Shown one piece after another: positions 50,626 to 59,471 of a stretch of DNA of 64,000 nt (positions are counted from its first letter, which is position 1; every line of letters begins with the position of its first letter). Origin of the DNA: Streptomyces sp. NBC_00178 (lineage in GTDB: Bacteria; Actinomycetota; Actinomycetes; Streptomycetales; Streptomycetaceae). The stretch spans positions 4,555,501-4,619,500 of the forward strand of contig NZ_CP108143.1 in NCBI RefSeq assembly GCF_036206005.1. Direction: 5' to 3'. A model generated the notes under the pieces. It was not told the DNA's origin. It saw only the letters and a program-made list of their open reading frames with translations, and did no database searches. The translations under genes and the position numbers were made by a program.

Positions 50626-50653
50626 GAGGCGGCCCCTGTGCCGGGGCCGCCTC
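50626..50653. terminator. Bidirectional hairpin terminator
   Basis: 11-bp perfect stem, GAGGCGGCCCC at 50626-50636 and its complement at 50643-50653, 6-nt loop. Confidence 0.82.
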
Positions 50654-50667
50654 CCGCACACGTCCGC

Positions 50668-52308
50668 TCAGATGCCGGCCGCGGCCGCCAGGTCGCGCTT
50701 GACGGCGGCCAGGAGTCCCGCGGCCTTCGCACCGGCCGAGGGGAGTTCACCGGCGGAGCCGACCGGGACGACGACCTCCAGGTAGCACTTGAGCTTGGGC
50801 TCGGTGCCGCTCGGGCGGACGATGACCCGGGCGCCCGTCAGGCGGTAGCGCAGGCCGTCGGTGGGCGGCAGAGCCTCGGTGCCGAGAGACAGGTCCTCGG
50901 CCGAGACGACGGGCAGGCCCGCCAGTTCGGCCGGGGGGTTCTCCCGCAGCCGCCGCATGGCGTCCGCGATGACCGACAGGTCCTCGACCCGGACCGACAG
51001 CTGGTCCGTGGCGTGCAGCCCGTGCTCCAGGGCCAGGTCGTCCAGCAGGTCGAGGAGGGTGCGGCCCTTCTCCTTGAGCGCGGAGGCCAGTTCGGTGATC
51101 AGCAGGGCGGCCGTGATGCCGTCCTTGTCGCGCACCCCGTCAGGGTCCACGCAGTAACCGAGCGCCTCCTCGTAGCCGTACCGCAGGCCGTCGACCCGGG
51201 CGATCCACTTGAAGCCCGTCAGGGTCTCCTCGTAGCCGAGCCCGGCCTTCTCGGCGATGCGGCCCAGCAGCGACGAGGACACGATCGACTCGGCGAACAC
51301 ACCCGTGACGCCCCGGTCCACCAGGTGTGCGGCGAGCAGCGCTCCCACCTCGTCGCCCCGCAGCATCCGCCAGCCGCCCCCGACGGAGGCGTCCGGCACG
51401 GCGACGGCGCAGCGGTCGGCGTCCGGGTCGTTGGCGATGACGATGTCCGGCCCGGCCGTGCGGGCGGTGGCGAAGGCCAGGTCCATCGCGCCGGGCTCTT
51501 CCGGGTTGGGGAAGGCGACGGTGGGGAACGCCGGATCGGGCTCGGCCTGCTCGGCGACCAGCACCGGCTCGGGGAACCCGGCCCGTGCGAAGGCCGCGGT
51601 CAGGACGGACGCGCCGACGCCGTGCATCGCGGTGTAGACGGTCCGGGCGGTCCGCGGTGATCCCGGGCTGAGGACCGCGTCCGTGCGGGCGAGGTAGGCC
51701 GCGAGGACCTCGTCGCCGAGGATCTCCCAGCCGGACTCCGGGCGCGGCACGCCGTCGAGCGGGCCGACCGCCTCGATCGCGGCGGCGATCTCCACGTCGG
51801 CCGGGGGCACGATCTGCGAGCCGTCGCCCAGGTAGACCTTGTAGCCGTTGTCGCGGGGCGGGTTGTGGCTGGCCGTGACCTCCACACCCGCGACGGCCCC
51901 CAGGTGCCGTATGGCGTACGCGAGGACCGGGGTGGGCAGCGGGCGGGGGAGCACCGCCGCGCGCAGGCCCGCTCCGGTCATCACGGCGGCGGTGTCCCGC
52001 GCGAAGTCGGCGGACTTGTAGCGGGCGTCGTACCCGATGACCACGAGTCCGCCGGACTGCCCCTGCGCCTTCAGATAGGCGGCGAGGCCCGCGGCGGCGC
52101 GGATGACGACGGAGCGGTTCATGCGCATCGGGCCCGCGCCGATCTCGCCCCGCAGGCCCGCCGTGCCGAACTGGAGCGTGCCCGCGAAGCGGTCGGCGAG
52201 CGCGGGGAGGTCACCGGCCTCGATCAGCCCGGCGAGCTCCGCGCGGGTCTCGGGGTCCGGGTCCTCGGCGAGCCAGGTCCTGGCCCGCGCGATGAGGTCC
52301 TGCTGCAC
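50668..52308 (-). CDS. Phospho-sugar mutase (phosphopentomutase/PGM2-like)
   Basis: A 546-residue alpha-D-phosphohexomutase family enzyme of the PGM2 type. FGTAGLRGEIGAGPMRMN at the start, the phosphoserine loop GVEVTASHNPPRDNGYK, metal loop DPDADR and C-terminal phosphate-binding RPSGTEPKLK are complete. It follows the purine nucleoside phosphorylase by 110 bp on the same strand, so its likely task is converting (deoxy)ribose-1-phosphate to the 5-phosphate for deoC or the pentose pathway. Annotated relatives are often called phosphomannomutase; context argues for phosphopentomutase. Confidence 0.88.
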   Translation of the reverse strand: MQQDLIARARTWLAEDPDPETRAELAGLIEAGDLPALADRFAGTLQFGTAGLRGEIGAGPMRMNRSVVIRAAAGLAAYLKAQGQSGGLVVIGYDARYKSADFARDTAAVMTGAGLRAAVLPRPLPTPVLAYAIRHLGAVAGVEVTASHNPPRDNGYKVYLGDGSQIVPPADVEIAAAIEAVGPLDGVPRPESGWEILGDEVLAAYLARTDAVLSPGSPRTARTVYTAMHGVGASVLTAAFARAGFPEPVLVAEQAEPDPAFPTVAFPNPEEPGAMDLAFATARTAGPDIVIANDPDADRCAVAVPDASVGGGWRMLRGDEVGALLAAHLVDRGVTGVFAESIVSSSLLGRIAEKAGLGYEETLTGFKWIARVDGLRYGYEEALGYCVDPDGVRDKDGITAALLITELASALKEKGRTLLDLLDDLALEHGLHATDQLSVRVEDLSVIADAMRRLRENPPAELAGLPVVSAEDLSLGTEALPPTDGLRYRLTGARVIVRPSGTEPKLKCYLEVVVPVGSAGELPSAGAKAAGLLAAVKRDLAAAAGI

Positions 52309-52418
52309 GGTGTCCGCCTTTCTGCGGTGCGGTGGTGTGGGGGCGGGACCGGGGCCGGGCTCCGGCCCGGCCCGTGCCCCGGTCGCCGGAGGGCTGATTC
52401 TGCCGGGCCGCGGGGCGG

Positions 52419-53243
52419 TCAGATGCGGTCGAGCACCCGCGCCAGCAGGGCGCCCATCCGGGTGGCGGAGTCGCGGCCGGCCTGGAGGACCTCCTCGTGG
52501 TTGAGGGGTTCGCCGCTCAGGCCCGCCGCCAGGTTGGTGACCAGGGAGATGCCCAGCACCTCGGCACCGGCCTCACGTGCGGCGATGGCCTCCAGGACCG
52601 TGGACATGCCGACGAGGTCGCCGCCCATGACCCGGACCATGCCGATCTCGGCCGGGGTCTCGTAGTGCGGGCCGGGGAACTGCACGTACACGCCCTCCTC
52701 GAGCGTGTCGTCGATCTCCTTGCACAGGGCGCGCAGCCGCGGCGAGTACAGGTCGGTCAGGTCGACGAAGTTCGCGCCCACGATCGGCGAGGCCGCCGTG
52801 AGGTTGATGTGGTCGCTGATGAGGACCGGCTGGCCGGGGCGCATGCCCTCGCGGAGCCCTCCGCAGCCGTTGGTCAGGACGACGGTCCCGCAGCCCGCCG
52901 CGACGGCCGTGCGCACGCCGTGCGCGACGGCCGCGACGCCGCGGCCCTCGTAGTAGTGCGTGCGGCCGAGGAAGACCAGGACGCGCTTCTCGCCGATCCG
53001 GTACGAGCGGATCGTGCCGCCGTGCCCCTCCACGGCCGGGGCCGGGAAGCCCGGCAGCGCGGTGACGGGGAACTCGGCCTCCGGGGCGCCGAGCGCCTCG
53101 CCGGCGGGGGCCCACCCGGAGCCCATCACGAGGGCGACGTCGTGGGTCTCGACGCCGGTCAGCTCGCGCAGGCGGGCGGCGGCGTCGGCGGCGGCGGCGA
53201 GTGGGTCGCCCTGGATGTGGTCCGGAATAACAGATGCGTTCAC
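52419..53243 (-). CDS. Purine nucleoside phosphorylase
   Basis: A 274-residue trimeric-type PNP (PNP/MTAP class I). GSGWAP at about 42-47, the phosphate loop with Arg and His (FLGRTHYYEGRGV), LTNGCGGLRE, QFPGPHYETPAEIGMVRVMGGDLVGMSTVLE (Glu, Met, substrate pocket) and EVLGISLVTNLAAG are all seen. It cleaves inosine and guanosine, taking over from adenosine deaminase. GTG 53243 is 7 nt after TACCCT: a leaderless transcript. An exact regulon palindrome lies 26 bp upstream. Downstream is the phosphosugar mutase. Confidence 0.94.
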   Translation of the reverse strand: MNASVIPDHIQGDPLAAAADAAARLRELTGVETHDVALVMGSGWAPAGEALGAPEAEFPVTALPGFPAPAVEGHGGTIRSYRIGEKRVLVFLGRTHYYEGRGVAAVAHGVRTAVAAGCGTVVLTNGCGGLREGMRPGQPVLISDHINLTAASPIVGANFVDLTDLYSPRLRALCKEIDDTLEEGVYVQFPGPHYETPAEIGMVRVMGGDLVGMSTVLEAIAAREAGAEVLGISLVTNLAAGLSGEPLNHEEVLQAGRDSATRMGALLARVLDRI

Positions 53244-53250
53244 GCGGATG

Positions 53251-53256
53251 AGGGTA
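53251..53256 (-). promoter_or_regulatory. -10 hexamer, leaderless PNP promoter
   Basis: TACCCT on the minus strand, 7 nt before GTG 53243. Confidence 0.6.
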
Positions 53257-53268
53257 ACCGCTCATTCC

Positions 53269-53280
53269 CTACGCGCGTAG
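53269..53280. promoter_or_regulatory. Nucleoside-regulon operator copy 6 (PNP operon)
   Basis: Exact CTACGCGCGTAG, 12 nt upstream of the TACCCT -10, within the -35/-10 region; ATCTACG context on the minus strand as in copies 4 and 5. Confidence 0.83.
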
Positions 53281-53347
53281 ATGCGCCCGTGGAGAGTCTG
53301 GCCGGACCTCTTCGTATCTTCGTACAGAAGCCGTGCGGGGCCTGGGT

Positions 53348-53785
53348 TCAGCAGGGGTGCTTGCGCAGGTTCATCACGTAGTCGTGGGGTGCGCCGGCGG
53401 ATTCTGCGGCGTCCGCCACCTCGCCCAGGTACCGGGCGGAGGGCAACCCGCCCTCGTAGCCGTTGAGCACGTACATCCAGGCGGGCTCGTCGCCGTCCAG
53501 CGTGTGGACGCGCACCCGCATGCGCCGGTAGACGTCGAGGCCGACGCCCTCCCAGCGGTCCATGGAGTCCTCGTCCATGGGCGCCAGGTCGTACAGCGCG
53601 ACGAAGACCTGCGACCGGGGCGCCTCCACCACCGTGGCCAGCGCGCCCTCCCAGCCCATCTGCTCGCCACCGAACGTCAGCCGCCAGCCGTTGAGCCAGC
53701 CCGTGCCGCGCAGCGGGGAGTGCGGTGCGCGGCGCGTCATCAGCCGCGCGTCGAGGTTGCCGGCGTACGCGGCGTAGAGCGACAT
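53348..53785 (-). CDS. Gamma-glutamylcyclotransferase-like protein
   Basis: A 145-residue AIG2/GGCT-fold protein. The N-terminal YAAYAGNLD matches the substrate loop of the family, GTGWLNGWRLTF and the later VFVALYDLAPMDEDSMDRWEG hold the probable catalytic Glu. Such enzymes release 5-oxoproline from gamma-glutamyl compounds; the real substrate here is unknown. ATG 53785 lies 7 nt after TACCCT (minus strand), so leaderless. Independent of the PNP operon. Confidence 0.8.
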   Translation of the reverse strand: MSLYAAYAGNLDARLMTRRAPHSPLRGTGWLNGWRLTFGGEQMGWEGALATVVEAPRSQVFVALYDLAPMDEDSMDRWEGVGLDVYRRMRVRVHTLDGDEPAWMYVLNGYEGGLPSARYLGEVADAAESAGAPHDYVMNLRKHPC

Positions 53786-53792
53786 GGGGTCG

Positions 53793-53798
53793 AGGGTA
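53793..53798 (-). promoter_or_regulatory. -10 hexamer, leaderless GGCT promoter
   Basis: TACCCT on the minus strand, 7 nt before ATG 53785. Confidence 0.55.
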
Positions 53799-54037
53799 CG
53801 GGAGGCGACGCGCGTTGCGCCGGTCCCGGGGCGCGGGACCGTCCGTGGTGGGCGTCCCGCGACGACCGGCGAACCGTGCCCCGACCGGGCGCGCGCCCGT
53901 ATGGAGGGCCCCGGGGCGAAGCAGCTTGGCGCGTGCGGGACAATGAATTACGTACTGCAGACGCCGGGGCGGCCCCCCGGACCCCCGGCCGGGGCGGCAG
54001 ACGGCCGTGGGATGACACCACGCGAGGCGGACTTTTC

Positions 54038-55477
54038 GTGACCCGGATCGTGATCATCGGCGGCGGCCCCGGCGGCTACGAGGCTGCACTGGTGGGCGCC
54101 CAGCTCGGCGCGGAGGTGACCGTCGTCGACTGCGACGGCCTCGGCGGCGCTTCGGTTCTCACCGACTGCGTGCCCTCGAAGACCCTGATCGCGACGGCCG
54201 AGGTGATGACCACCTTCGACTCCTCCTACGAGGAACTCGGCATCATCGTCGCGGACGACACCCCGCACATCGAGCAGGCGGCCCGGGTGGTCGGTGTCGA
54301 CCTCGGGAAGGTCAACCGGCGGGTGAAGCGCCTCGCGCTCGCACAGTCCCACGACATCACCGCCTCCGTCACCCGTGCCGGTGCCAGGGTCATGCGCGGC
54401 CGCGGCAGGCTCGAAGGGCTCCAGGCGTCCGACGGCTCCCGGCAGGTCGTGGTGACCGCGGCCGACGGGACCGAGGAGCGGCTCACCGCCGACGCCGTCC
54501 TGATCGCCACGGGCGGCCACCCCCGGGAGATCCCGGACGCCCAGCCCGACGGCGAGCGCATCCTGAACTGGACCCAGGTCTACGACCTCGACGAGCTCCC
54601 CGAGGAGCTCATCGTGGTCGGATCCGGTGTCACCGGCGCCGAGTTCGCCGGCGCCTACCAGGCGCTCGGCTCGCGCGTGACCCTGGTCTCCTCCCGCGAC
54701 CGGGTGCTCCCGGGCGAGGATCCCGACGCCGCGGCCGTCCTGGAGGACGTCTTCCGGCGCCGCGGCATGAACGTCATGGCCCGCTCGCGCGCCCAGTCCG
54801 CCAAGCGCGTCGGCGACCGGGTCGAGGTCACGCTCGCCGACGGCCGCGTCATCTCCGGCACCCACTGCCTCATGGCCGTCGGCGCGATCCCGAACACCGC
54901 GGGCATGGGCCTGGAGGAGTCCGGGGTGCAGCTGAAGGACTCCGGGCACATCCGCACCGACCGGGTCTCCCGCACCAGCGCCCCGGGCGTCTACGCGGCC
55001 GGTGACGTCACCGGGATCTTCGCGCTCGCCTCGGTGGCCGCCATGCAGGGCCGGATCGCGATGTACCACTTCCTCGGCGACGCCGTGGCGCCGCTGAACC
55101 TCAAGACGGTGTCCGCGAACGTCTTCACCGACCCCGAGATCGCCACGGTCGGTTACAGCCAGGCGGACGTCGACGCGGGCAGGATCGACGCCCGTGTCGT
55201 GAAGCTGCCGCTGCTGCGCAACCCGCGCGCCAAGATGCAGGGGATCAGGGACGGCTTCGTCAAGATCTTCTGCCGCCCGGGCACCGGCATCGTCGTCGGC
55301 GGCTGCGTGGTCGCGCCGAGGGCCAGCGAGCTGATCCACCCGATCTCGCTCGCGGTCGACAACAACCTGACGGTGGAGCAGATCGCGAACGCCTTCACCG
55401 TCTACCCGTCCCTGTCGGGCTCGATCGCCGAGGTCGCGCGCCAGTTGCACACCCGCAAGGCCGCCGGCGAGGCGTAG
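54038..55477 (+). CDS. NAD(P)H-quinone reductase, LpdA-like flavoprotein
   Basis: A 479-residue pyridine-nucleotide disulfide reductase family member. FAD-binding IIGGGPGGYEAALVGAQLGAEVTVVD at the start, NAD(P)-binding IVVGSGVTGAEFAGAYQALG near 185, and the second FAD motif VYAAGDVTGIFALASVA. The redox site is GGASVLTDCVPSKT, with only one Cys of the usual CxxxxC pair, as in mycobacterial LpdA quinone reductases, so it should not act as a lipoamide dehydrogenase. GTG 54038 gives the proper N-terminus; GAGGCGG lies upstream. Terminator follows. Confidence 0.88.
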   Translation: MTRIVIIGGGPGGYEAALVGAQLGAEVTVVDCDGLGGASVLTDCVPSKTLIATAEVMTTFDSSYEELGIIVADDTPHIEQAARVVGVDLGKVNRRVKRLALAQSHDITASVTRAGARVMRGRGRLEGLQASDGSRQVVVTAADGTEERLTADAVLIATGGHPREIPDAQPDGERILNWTQVYDLDELPEELIVVGSGVTGAEFAGAYQALGSRVTLVSSRDRVLPGEDPDAAAVLEDVFRRRGMNVMARSRAQSAKRVGDRVEVTLADGRVISGTHCLMAVGAIPNTAGMGLEESGVQLKDSGHIRTDRVSRTSAPGVYAAGDVTGIFALASVAAMQGRIAMYHFLGDAVAPLNLKTVSANVFTDPEIATVGYSQADVDAGRIDARVVKLPLLRNPRAKMQGIRDGFVKIFCRPGTGIVVGGCVVAPRASELIHPISLAVDNNLTVEQIANAFTVYPSLSGSIAEVARQLHTRKAAGEA

Positions 55478-55496
55478 TACGGACCGTTCCGCGCGA

Positions 55497-55530
55497 GACG
55501 AGGCCCCCTATATCACCAGGGGGCCTCGTC
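55497..55530 (+). terminator. Hairpin terminator
   Basis: Perfect 13-bp stem, GACGAGGCCCCCT at 55497-55509 and its complement at 55518-55530, loop of 8 nt. Confidence 0.87.
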
Positions 55531-55586
55531 CATGCACAACTTCTCTTATTCGGCGCAAACTGCTGAAAAGCAACGTACGGCCAGGT

Positions 55587-55592
55587 TACTGT
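55587..55592 (+). promoter_or_regulatory. -10 hexamer, leaderless deoR-type promoter
   Basis: TACTGT, 7 nt before GTG 55600. Confidence 0.6.
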
Positions 55593-55599
55593 CAGTTTC

Positions 55600-56568
55600 G
55601 TGTTCGCTGCAGAACGTCGTCAATTGATCCTCGAAATGGTGCGTGCCAACGGGGCGGTATCGCTCCGTGAGCTCGCCCGCGTCGTCCAGACCTCCGAAGT
55701 GACCGTACGGCGGGACGTGCGGGCACTGGAGGCAGAAGGACTCCTCGACCGCCGGCACGGCGGTGCGGTCTTGCCGGGCGGTTTTACGCGGGAGTCCGGC
55801 TTTCCGCAGAAATCCCATCTCTCCACCGCGGAGAAGACGGCCATCGCCGATCTGGCGGCCGGCCTGGTCGGTGAGGGCGAGGCCATCGTGGTCGGCGCCG
55901 GAACGACCACCCAGGAGCTGGCCCGCCGGCTCGCACGCGTGCCCGGCCTGACCGTGGTCACCAACTCGCTGCTCGTCGCCCAGGCGCTGGCCCATGCCAA
56001 CCGGGTGGAGGTGGTGATGACCGGCGGCACGCTGCGGGGGAGCAACTACGCCCTCGTCGGCAGCGGGGCCGAACAGTCCCTGCAGGGACTGCGGGTCTCG
56101 CGGGCCTTCCTGTCCGGGAGCGGGCTGACCGCGGAGCGCGGACTGTCCACGTCCAACATGCTCTCGGCCAGCGTGGACCGGGCGCTGGTGCAGGCCGCCG
56201 CCGAAGTGGTGGTCCTCGCGGACCACACGAAGCTCGGCTCCGACACCATGTTCCAGACGGTGCCCACGGAGCTGATCACCCGTCTGGTGACGGACGAGCC
56301 ACCGGTGCACGACGAGCGTGCGGCCACCGAACTCCAGGCCCTGGCCGATCAGGGCGTGGAGATCACGGTGGCGGGACCCGACGCGGAATCCGCGGCCGGT
56401 GACGCCCTGCCGCCGGGCCGGCAGCCCCGGCAGGAGATGCCGCTGCCCGGCCAGCGGCGTACCCAGGGCGGGCACGGAGGCCCGGGAGGCCTCGGGCCGC
56501 AGCTGCGGAGCGCGGCGTCGCTGGGGGACGGGCCGGTGGGCCGGGTCGCGGACATGCGGCGCCGGTAG
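55600..56568 (+). CDS. DeoR-family transcriptional regulator
   Basis: A 322-residue DeoR protein. HTH at about 5-60 (RRQLILEMVRANGAVSLRELARVVQTSEVTVRRDVRALEAEGLLDRRHGGAV), then the DeoR sensor domain (IVVGAGTTTQELARRL, TNSLLVAQAL, VVMTGGTLR, VLADHTKLG), which binds sugar phosphates in this family. A Pro/Gly-rich tail after about 255 is unusual. Leaderless GTG start. It may correspond to the S. avermitilis SdrA-type regulator (recalled, unsure). Position 2.3 kb from PNP and the ligand class (pentose phosphates) make it a candidate regulator of the nucleoside palindrome set; no palindrome lies at its own promoter. Confidence 0.87.
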   Translation: MFAAERRQLILEMVRANGAVSLRELARVVQTSEVTVRRDVRALEAEGLLDRRHGGAVLPGGFTRESGFPQKSHLSTAEKTAIADLAAGLVGEGEAIVVGAGTTTQELARRLARVPGLTVVTNSLLVAQALAHANRVEVVMTGGTLRGSNYALVGSGAEQSLQGLRVSRAFLSGSGLTAERGLSTSNMLSASVDRALVQAAAEVVVLADHTKLGSDTMFQTVPTELITRLVTDEPPVHDERAATELQALADQGVEITVAGPDAESAAGDALPPGRQPRQEMPLPGQRRTQGGHGGPGGLGPQLRSAASLGDGPVGRVADMRRR

Positions 56569-56598
56569 CGACCGGGCGCGGGGCGCCGGAAGGCGCCC

Positions 56599-57219
56599 TC
56601 AGCCGCCCGAAGGGGGCGACGGCCGCGGATCGGCCGGGTCCGCCTTCAGGCCGTGCAGCGTCAGCCGGAGCAGGCGGCAGGCCAGGTCCGGATCGGCCGG
56701 GGTCTGCTCCGTGGCCAGCGCGATCGCGTTGGTGAGCCGCAGCAGGTCGTCGATCGACACGTCCGCCCGCACCGAGCCGTCCGCCCGGGCGCGCGCGAGC
56801 AGCCTCTCGCCCGCCTGGCGCAACGGCACATGACACGACGTCAGGGCGGAGGTCTCGTCACCGGACGCGGACATGAGGGCCCGCGCCAGGCCCCTGTATT
56901 CACCCGCATGGGTGACGATCGCACCCAGCCACTCGACGAGCGCGCTGCACGGCTGTTCCGCGTGTGCCAGTTCGCCGGAGCGGTCGAGCAGGTCGGCCAG
57001 CGCCTCCTGGAAGACCGCGTTCATCAGGGCGTGGCGGTTCGGGAAGTGCCGGTAGAGCGTGCCGATGCCGACGCCCGCGTTCCGGGCGATGTCCTCCAGG
57101 GAGGCGTCCGTGCCGTGGGCGGCGAAGGACGCCCGCGCCTCGCTCACCAGCCGGTCGCGGTTGCGGCGCGCGTCGGCGCGCAGCGGCCGGGCCGGTGTGG
57201 GTACCGCGCTCATCGCCAT
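56599..57219 (-). CDS. TetR family transcriptional regulator
   Basis: A 206-residue TetR/AcrR repressor. The HTH is complete at about 20-65 (RDRLVSEARASFAAHGTDASLEDIARNAGVGIGTLYRHFPNRHALMNAVF in parts), with a C-terminal helical ligand domain. AGGAGGACA precedes ATG 57219. No divergent target gene is next to it, so its regulon is unknown. It is convergent with the DeoR gene and lies downstream of the biotin carboxylase terminator. Confidence 0.88.
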   Translation of the reverse strand: MAMSAVPTPARPLRADARRNRDRLVSEARASFAAHGTDASLEDIARNAGVGIGTLYRHFPNRHALMNAVFQEALADLLDRSGELAHAEQPCSALVEWLGAIVTHAGEYRGLARALMSASGDETSALTSCHVPLRQAGERLLARARADGSVRADVSIDDLLRLTNAIALATEQTPADPDLACRLLRLTLHGLKADPADPRPSPPSGG

Positions 57220-57259
57220 GGCCTGTCCTCCTGGTGTCCGCTCCCGCGTCCCAGGATGC

Positions 57260-57291
57260 CACCGGGGCCCGGCGGATGCCGGGCCCCGGTG
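57260..57291 (-). terminator. Hairpin terminator after biotin carboxylase gene
   Basis: Perfect 14-bp stem, CACCGGGGCCCGGC at 57260-57273 and its complement at 57278-57291, loop GGAT, just after the stop of the minus-strand gene at 57306. Confidence 0.87.
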
Positions 57292-57305
57292 TGCGAGGAC
57301 GAGCG

Positions 57306-59060
57306 TCAGTCCTTGATCTCGCAGATCGCCGCGCCGGAGGAGATCGACGTGCCGACCTCGGCCGCCAGGCCCTTGACGGTGCCGGAGCGGTGCGCGTTGA
57401 GGGGCTGCTCCATCTTCATCGCCTCGAGCACGACGATGAGGTCGCCCTCCTTGACCTCCTGGCCCTCCTCGACGGCGATCTTCACGATCGTCCCCTGCAT
57501 CGGGGAGGCGAGGGTGTCACCGGAGGCCGCCGAGCCGGACTTCTTCGCCGCGCGGCGCTTGGGCTTGGCACCCGCCGCGAGGCCCGTGCGGGCCAGGCTC
57601 ATGCCCAGCGAGGACGGCAGGGAGACCTCGAGGCGCTTGCCGCCGACCTCGACGACCACGGTCTCGCGGCCCGACTCCTCGTCGGCGTCCTGGTCCGCGG
57701 GCACCGAGAACGGCTTGATGTCGTTGACGAACTCCGTCTCGATCCACCGGGTGTGGACCCGGAACGGGTCCGAGGTGAACGCCGGGTCGGTGACGACCGC
57801 GCGGTGGAAGGGGATGGCGGTGGCCATGCCCTCGACGGTGAACTCGCCCAGCGCACGCGCGGCCCGCTGCAGGGCCTGCTCACGGGTCGCGCCCGTCACG
57901 ACCAGCTTCGCCAGGAGGGAGTCCCAGGCGGGGCCGATGACGCTGCCGCTCTCGACGCCCGCGTCCAGGCGGACACCCGGACCGGTGGGCGGGGAGAACA
58001 GGGTGACGGTGCCCGGGGCGGGCAGGAAGCCGCGGCCCGGGTCCTCGCCGTTGATCCGGAACTCGAAGGAGTGGCCGCGCACGGCCGGGTCGCCGTAGCC
58101 GAGCTCCTCGCCGTCGGCGATGCGGAACATCTCGCGGACGAGGTCGAGGCCGGTGACCTCCTCGGTGACGGGGTGCTCCACCTGCAGGCGGGTGTTGACC
58201 TCGAGGAAGGAGATCGTGCCGTCCACGCCGACGAGGAACTCGACGGTGCCGGCGCCGACGTAACCGGCCTCCTTCAGGATGGCCTTCGAGGCCGCGTACA
58301 GCTCGGCGTTCTGGGCCTCCGACAGGAACGGTGCCGGGGCCTCCTCGACGAGCTTCTGGTGGCGGCGCTGCAGCGAGCAGTCACGCGTCGAGACGACGAC
58401 GACGTTGCCGTGCTGGTCGGCCAGGCACTGGGTCTCCACGTGGCGCGGCTTGTCGAGGTAGCGCTCGACGAAGCACTCGCCCCGCCCGAACGCCGCGACG
58501 GCCTCGCGGACCGCGGAGTCGTACAGCTCGGGGATCTCCTCCAGCGTGCGGGCGACCTTGAGGCCGCGTCCGCCACCGCCGAAGGCCGCCTTGATCGCGA
58601 CCGGCAGGCCGTTCTTCTCGGCGAACTCCACGACCTCGGCGGAACCCGACACCGGGTCCGGCGTGCCGGCCACCAGCGGAGCGCCCGCGCGCTGCGCGAT
58701 GTGGCGGGCGGCGACCTTGTCACCCAGGTCGCGGATCGCCTGCGGCGGCGGGCCGATCCACGTCAGGCCCGCGTCGAGCACGGCCTGGGCGAACTCCGCG
58801 TTCTCCGAGAGGAAGCCGTAACCCGGGTGGATCGCGTCCGCCCCCGAGTCCTTGGCAGCCTGGAGCACCTTGGCCATGTCCAGATAACTGGCGGCCGGGG
58901 TGTCACCGCCCAGAGCGAACGCTTCGTCGGCCGCGCGCACATGCAGAGCGTCCCGGTCCGGATCGGCGTAGACGGCTACGCTCGCGATTCCGGCATCCCG
59001 GCAAGCCCGAGCAACACGGACAGCGATTTCGCCACGGTTGGCGATGAGCACCTTGCGCAC
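57306..59060 (-). CDS. accA2: Acyl-CoA carboxylase alpha subunit (biotin carboxylase + BCCP)
   Basis: A 584-residue biotin-dependent subunit. Biotin carboxylase domain at 1-450: KVLIANRGEIAVRVARACR, the ATP-grasp GGGGRGLKVA, FLEVNTRLQVEHPVTE and the BC C-terminal half. The BCCP domain is at the end with the biotinyl Lys in EAMKMEQPL. An Ala/Lys-rich linker (about 480-515) joins them. It would carboxylate biotin for the beta subunit encoded at 60995-62575; the actinobacterial A2-type subunit serves several acyl-CoA carboxylases. The biotin is attached by BirA at 62733-63602. Confidence 0.94.
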   Translation of the reverse strand: MRKVLIANRGEIAVRVARACRDAGIASVAVYADPDRDALHVRAADEAFALGGDTPAASYLDMAKVLQAAKDSGADAIHPGYGFLSENAEFAQAVLDAGLTWIGPPPQAIRDLGDKVAARHIAQRAGAPLVAGTPDPVSGSAEVVEFAEKNGLPVAIKAAFGGGGRGLKVARTLEEIPELYDSAVREAVAAFGRGECFVERYLDKPRHVETQCLADQHGNVVVVSTRDCSLQRRHQKLVEEAPAPFLSEAQNAELYAASKAILKEAGYVGAGTVEFLVGVDGTISFLEVNTRLQVEHPVTEEVTGLDLVREMFRIADGEELGYGDPAVRGHSFEFRINGEDPGRGFLPAPGTVTLFSPPTGPGVRLDAGVESGSVIGPAWDSLLAKLVVTGATREQALQRAARALGEFTVEGMATAIPFHRAVVTDPAFTSDPFRVHTRWIETEFVNDIKPFSVPADQDADEESGRETVVVEVGGKRLEVSLPSSLGMSLARTGLAAGAKPKRRAAKKSGSAASGDTLASPMQGTIVKIAVEEGQEVKEGDLIVVLEAMKMEQPLNAHRSGTVKGLAAEVGTSISSGAAICEIKD

Positions 59061-59471
59061 GATGACTCCCTCCTTGAGAACAAGCTGAGTTTAGGGACTA
59101 CCGACACGGCCGTACGACCCGTCCCCAATAGTGAACTTGCCCACACGGAGTGTGATTCGAGGCTTGCTCGAGTCGCGAAATCCCTTGTCGCACCACGGTA
59201 CGCCGCCATCCTCAACGGCACAGTAGCCACGAAGTGTGGCCCAAGTCTCTGTCCGGACGGTCAACGGCGCGCGGCGTTTCTTTGTGGACTCCCTACGAAC
59301 GGCCGAGGGAATCTTTGCGTCGGCGCGACCGAGGGCACGGCGCGTCCCCGCCGAGGGGGCGCGCGGGCGGTGCGGGCGGACGGCCGGCGGCGTCCTACCC
59401 CTTGTCCGGTGCGTTACCCGTTAGTAGGGTCCGCGCTATCGCACGTACTACAGGTAACAGGGGGTGGCGCC
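59061..59471. other. Divergent intergenic region, about 410 bp
   Basis: Moderately AT-rich spacer between accA2 (minus) and a membrane-protein gene (plus). It must hold both promoters. I saw no tRNA, operator palindrome of the nucleoside type, or ORF with coding bias. TTAGTAGGGT-like sequence near 59421-59430 could be a -10 for the plus-strand gene. Confidence 0.45.

Noticed and set aside
56964..59471. Long open frame upstream of the 59472 membrane protein
   Set aside because: It is opposite accA2 and the spacer, with no coding character; the membrane protein starts at GTG 59472.
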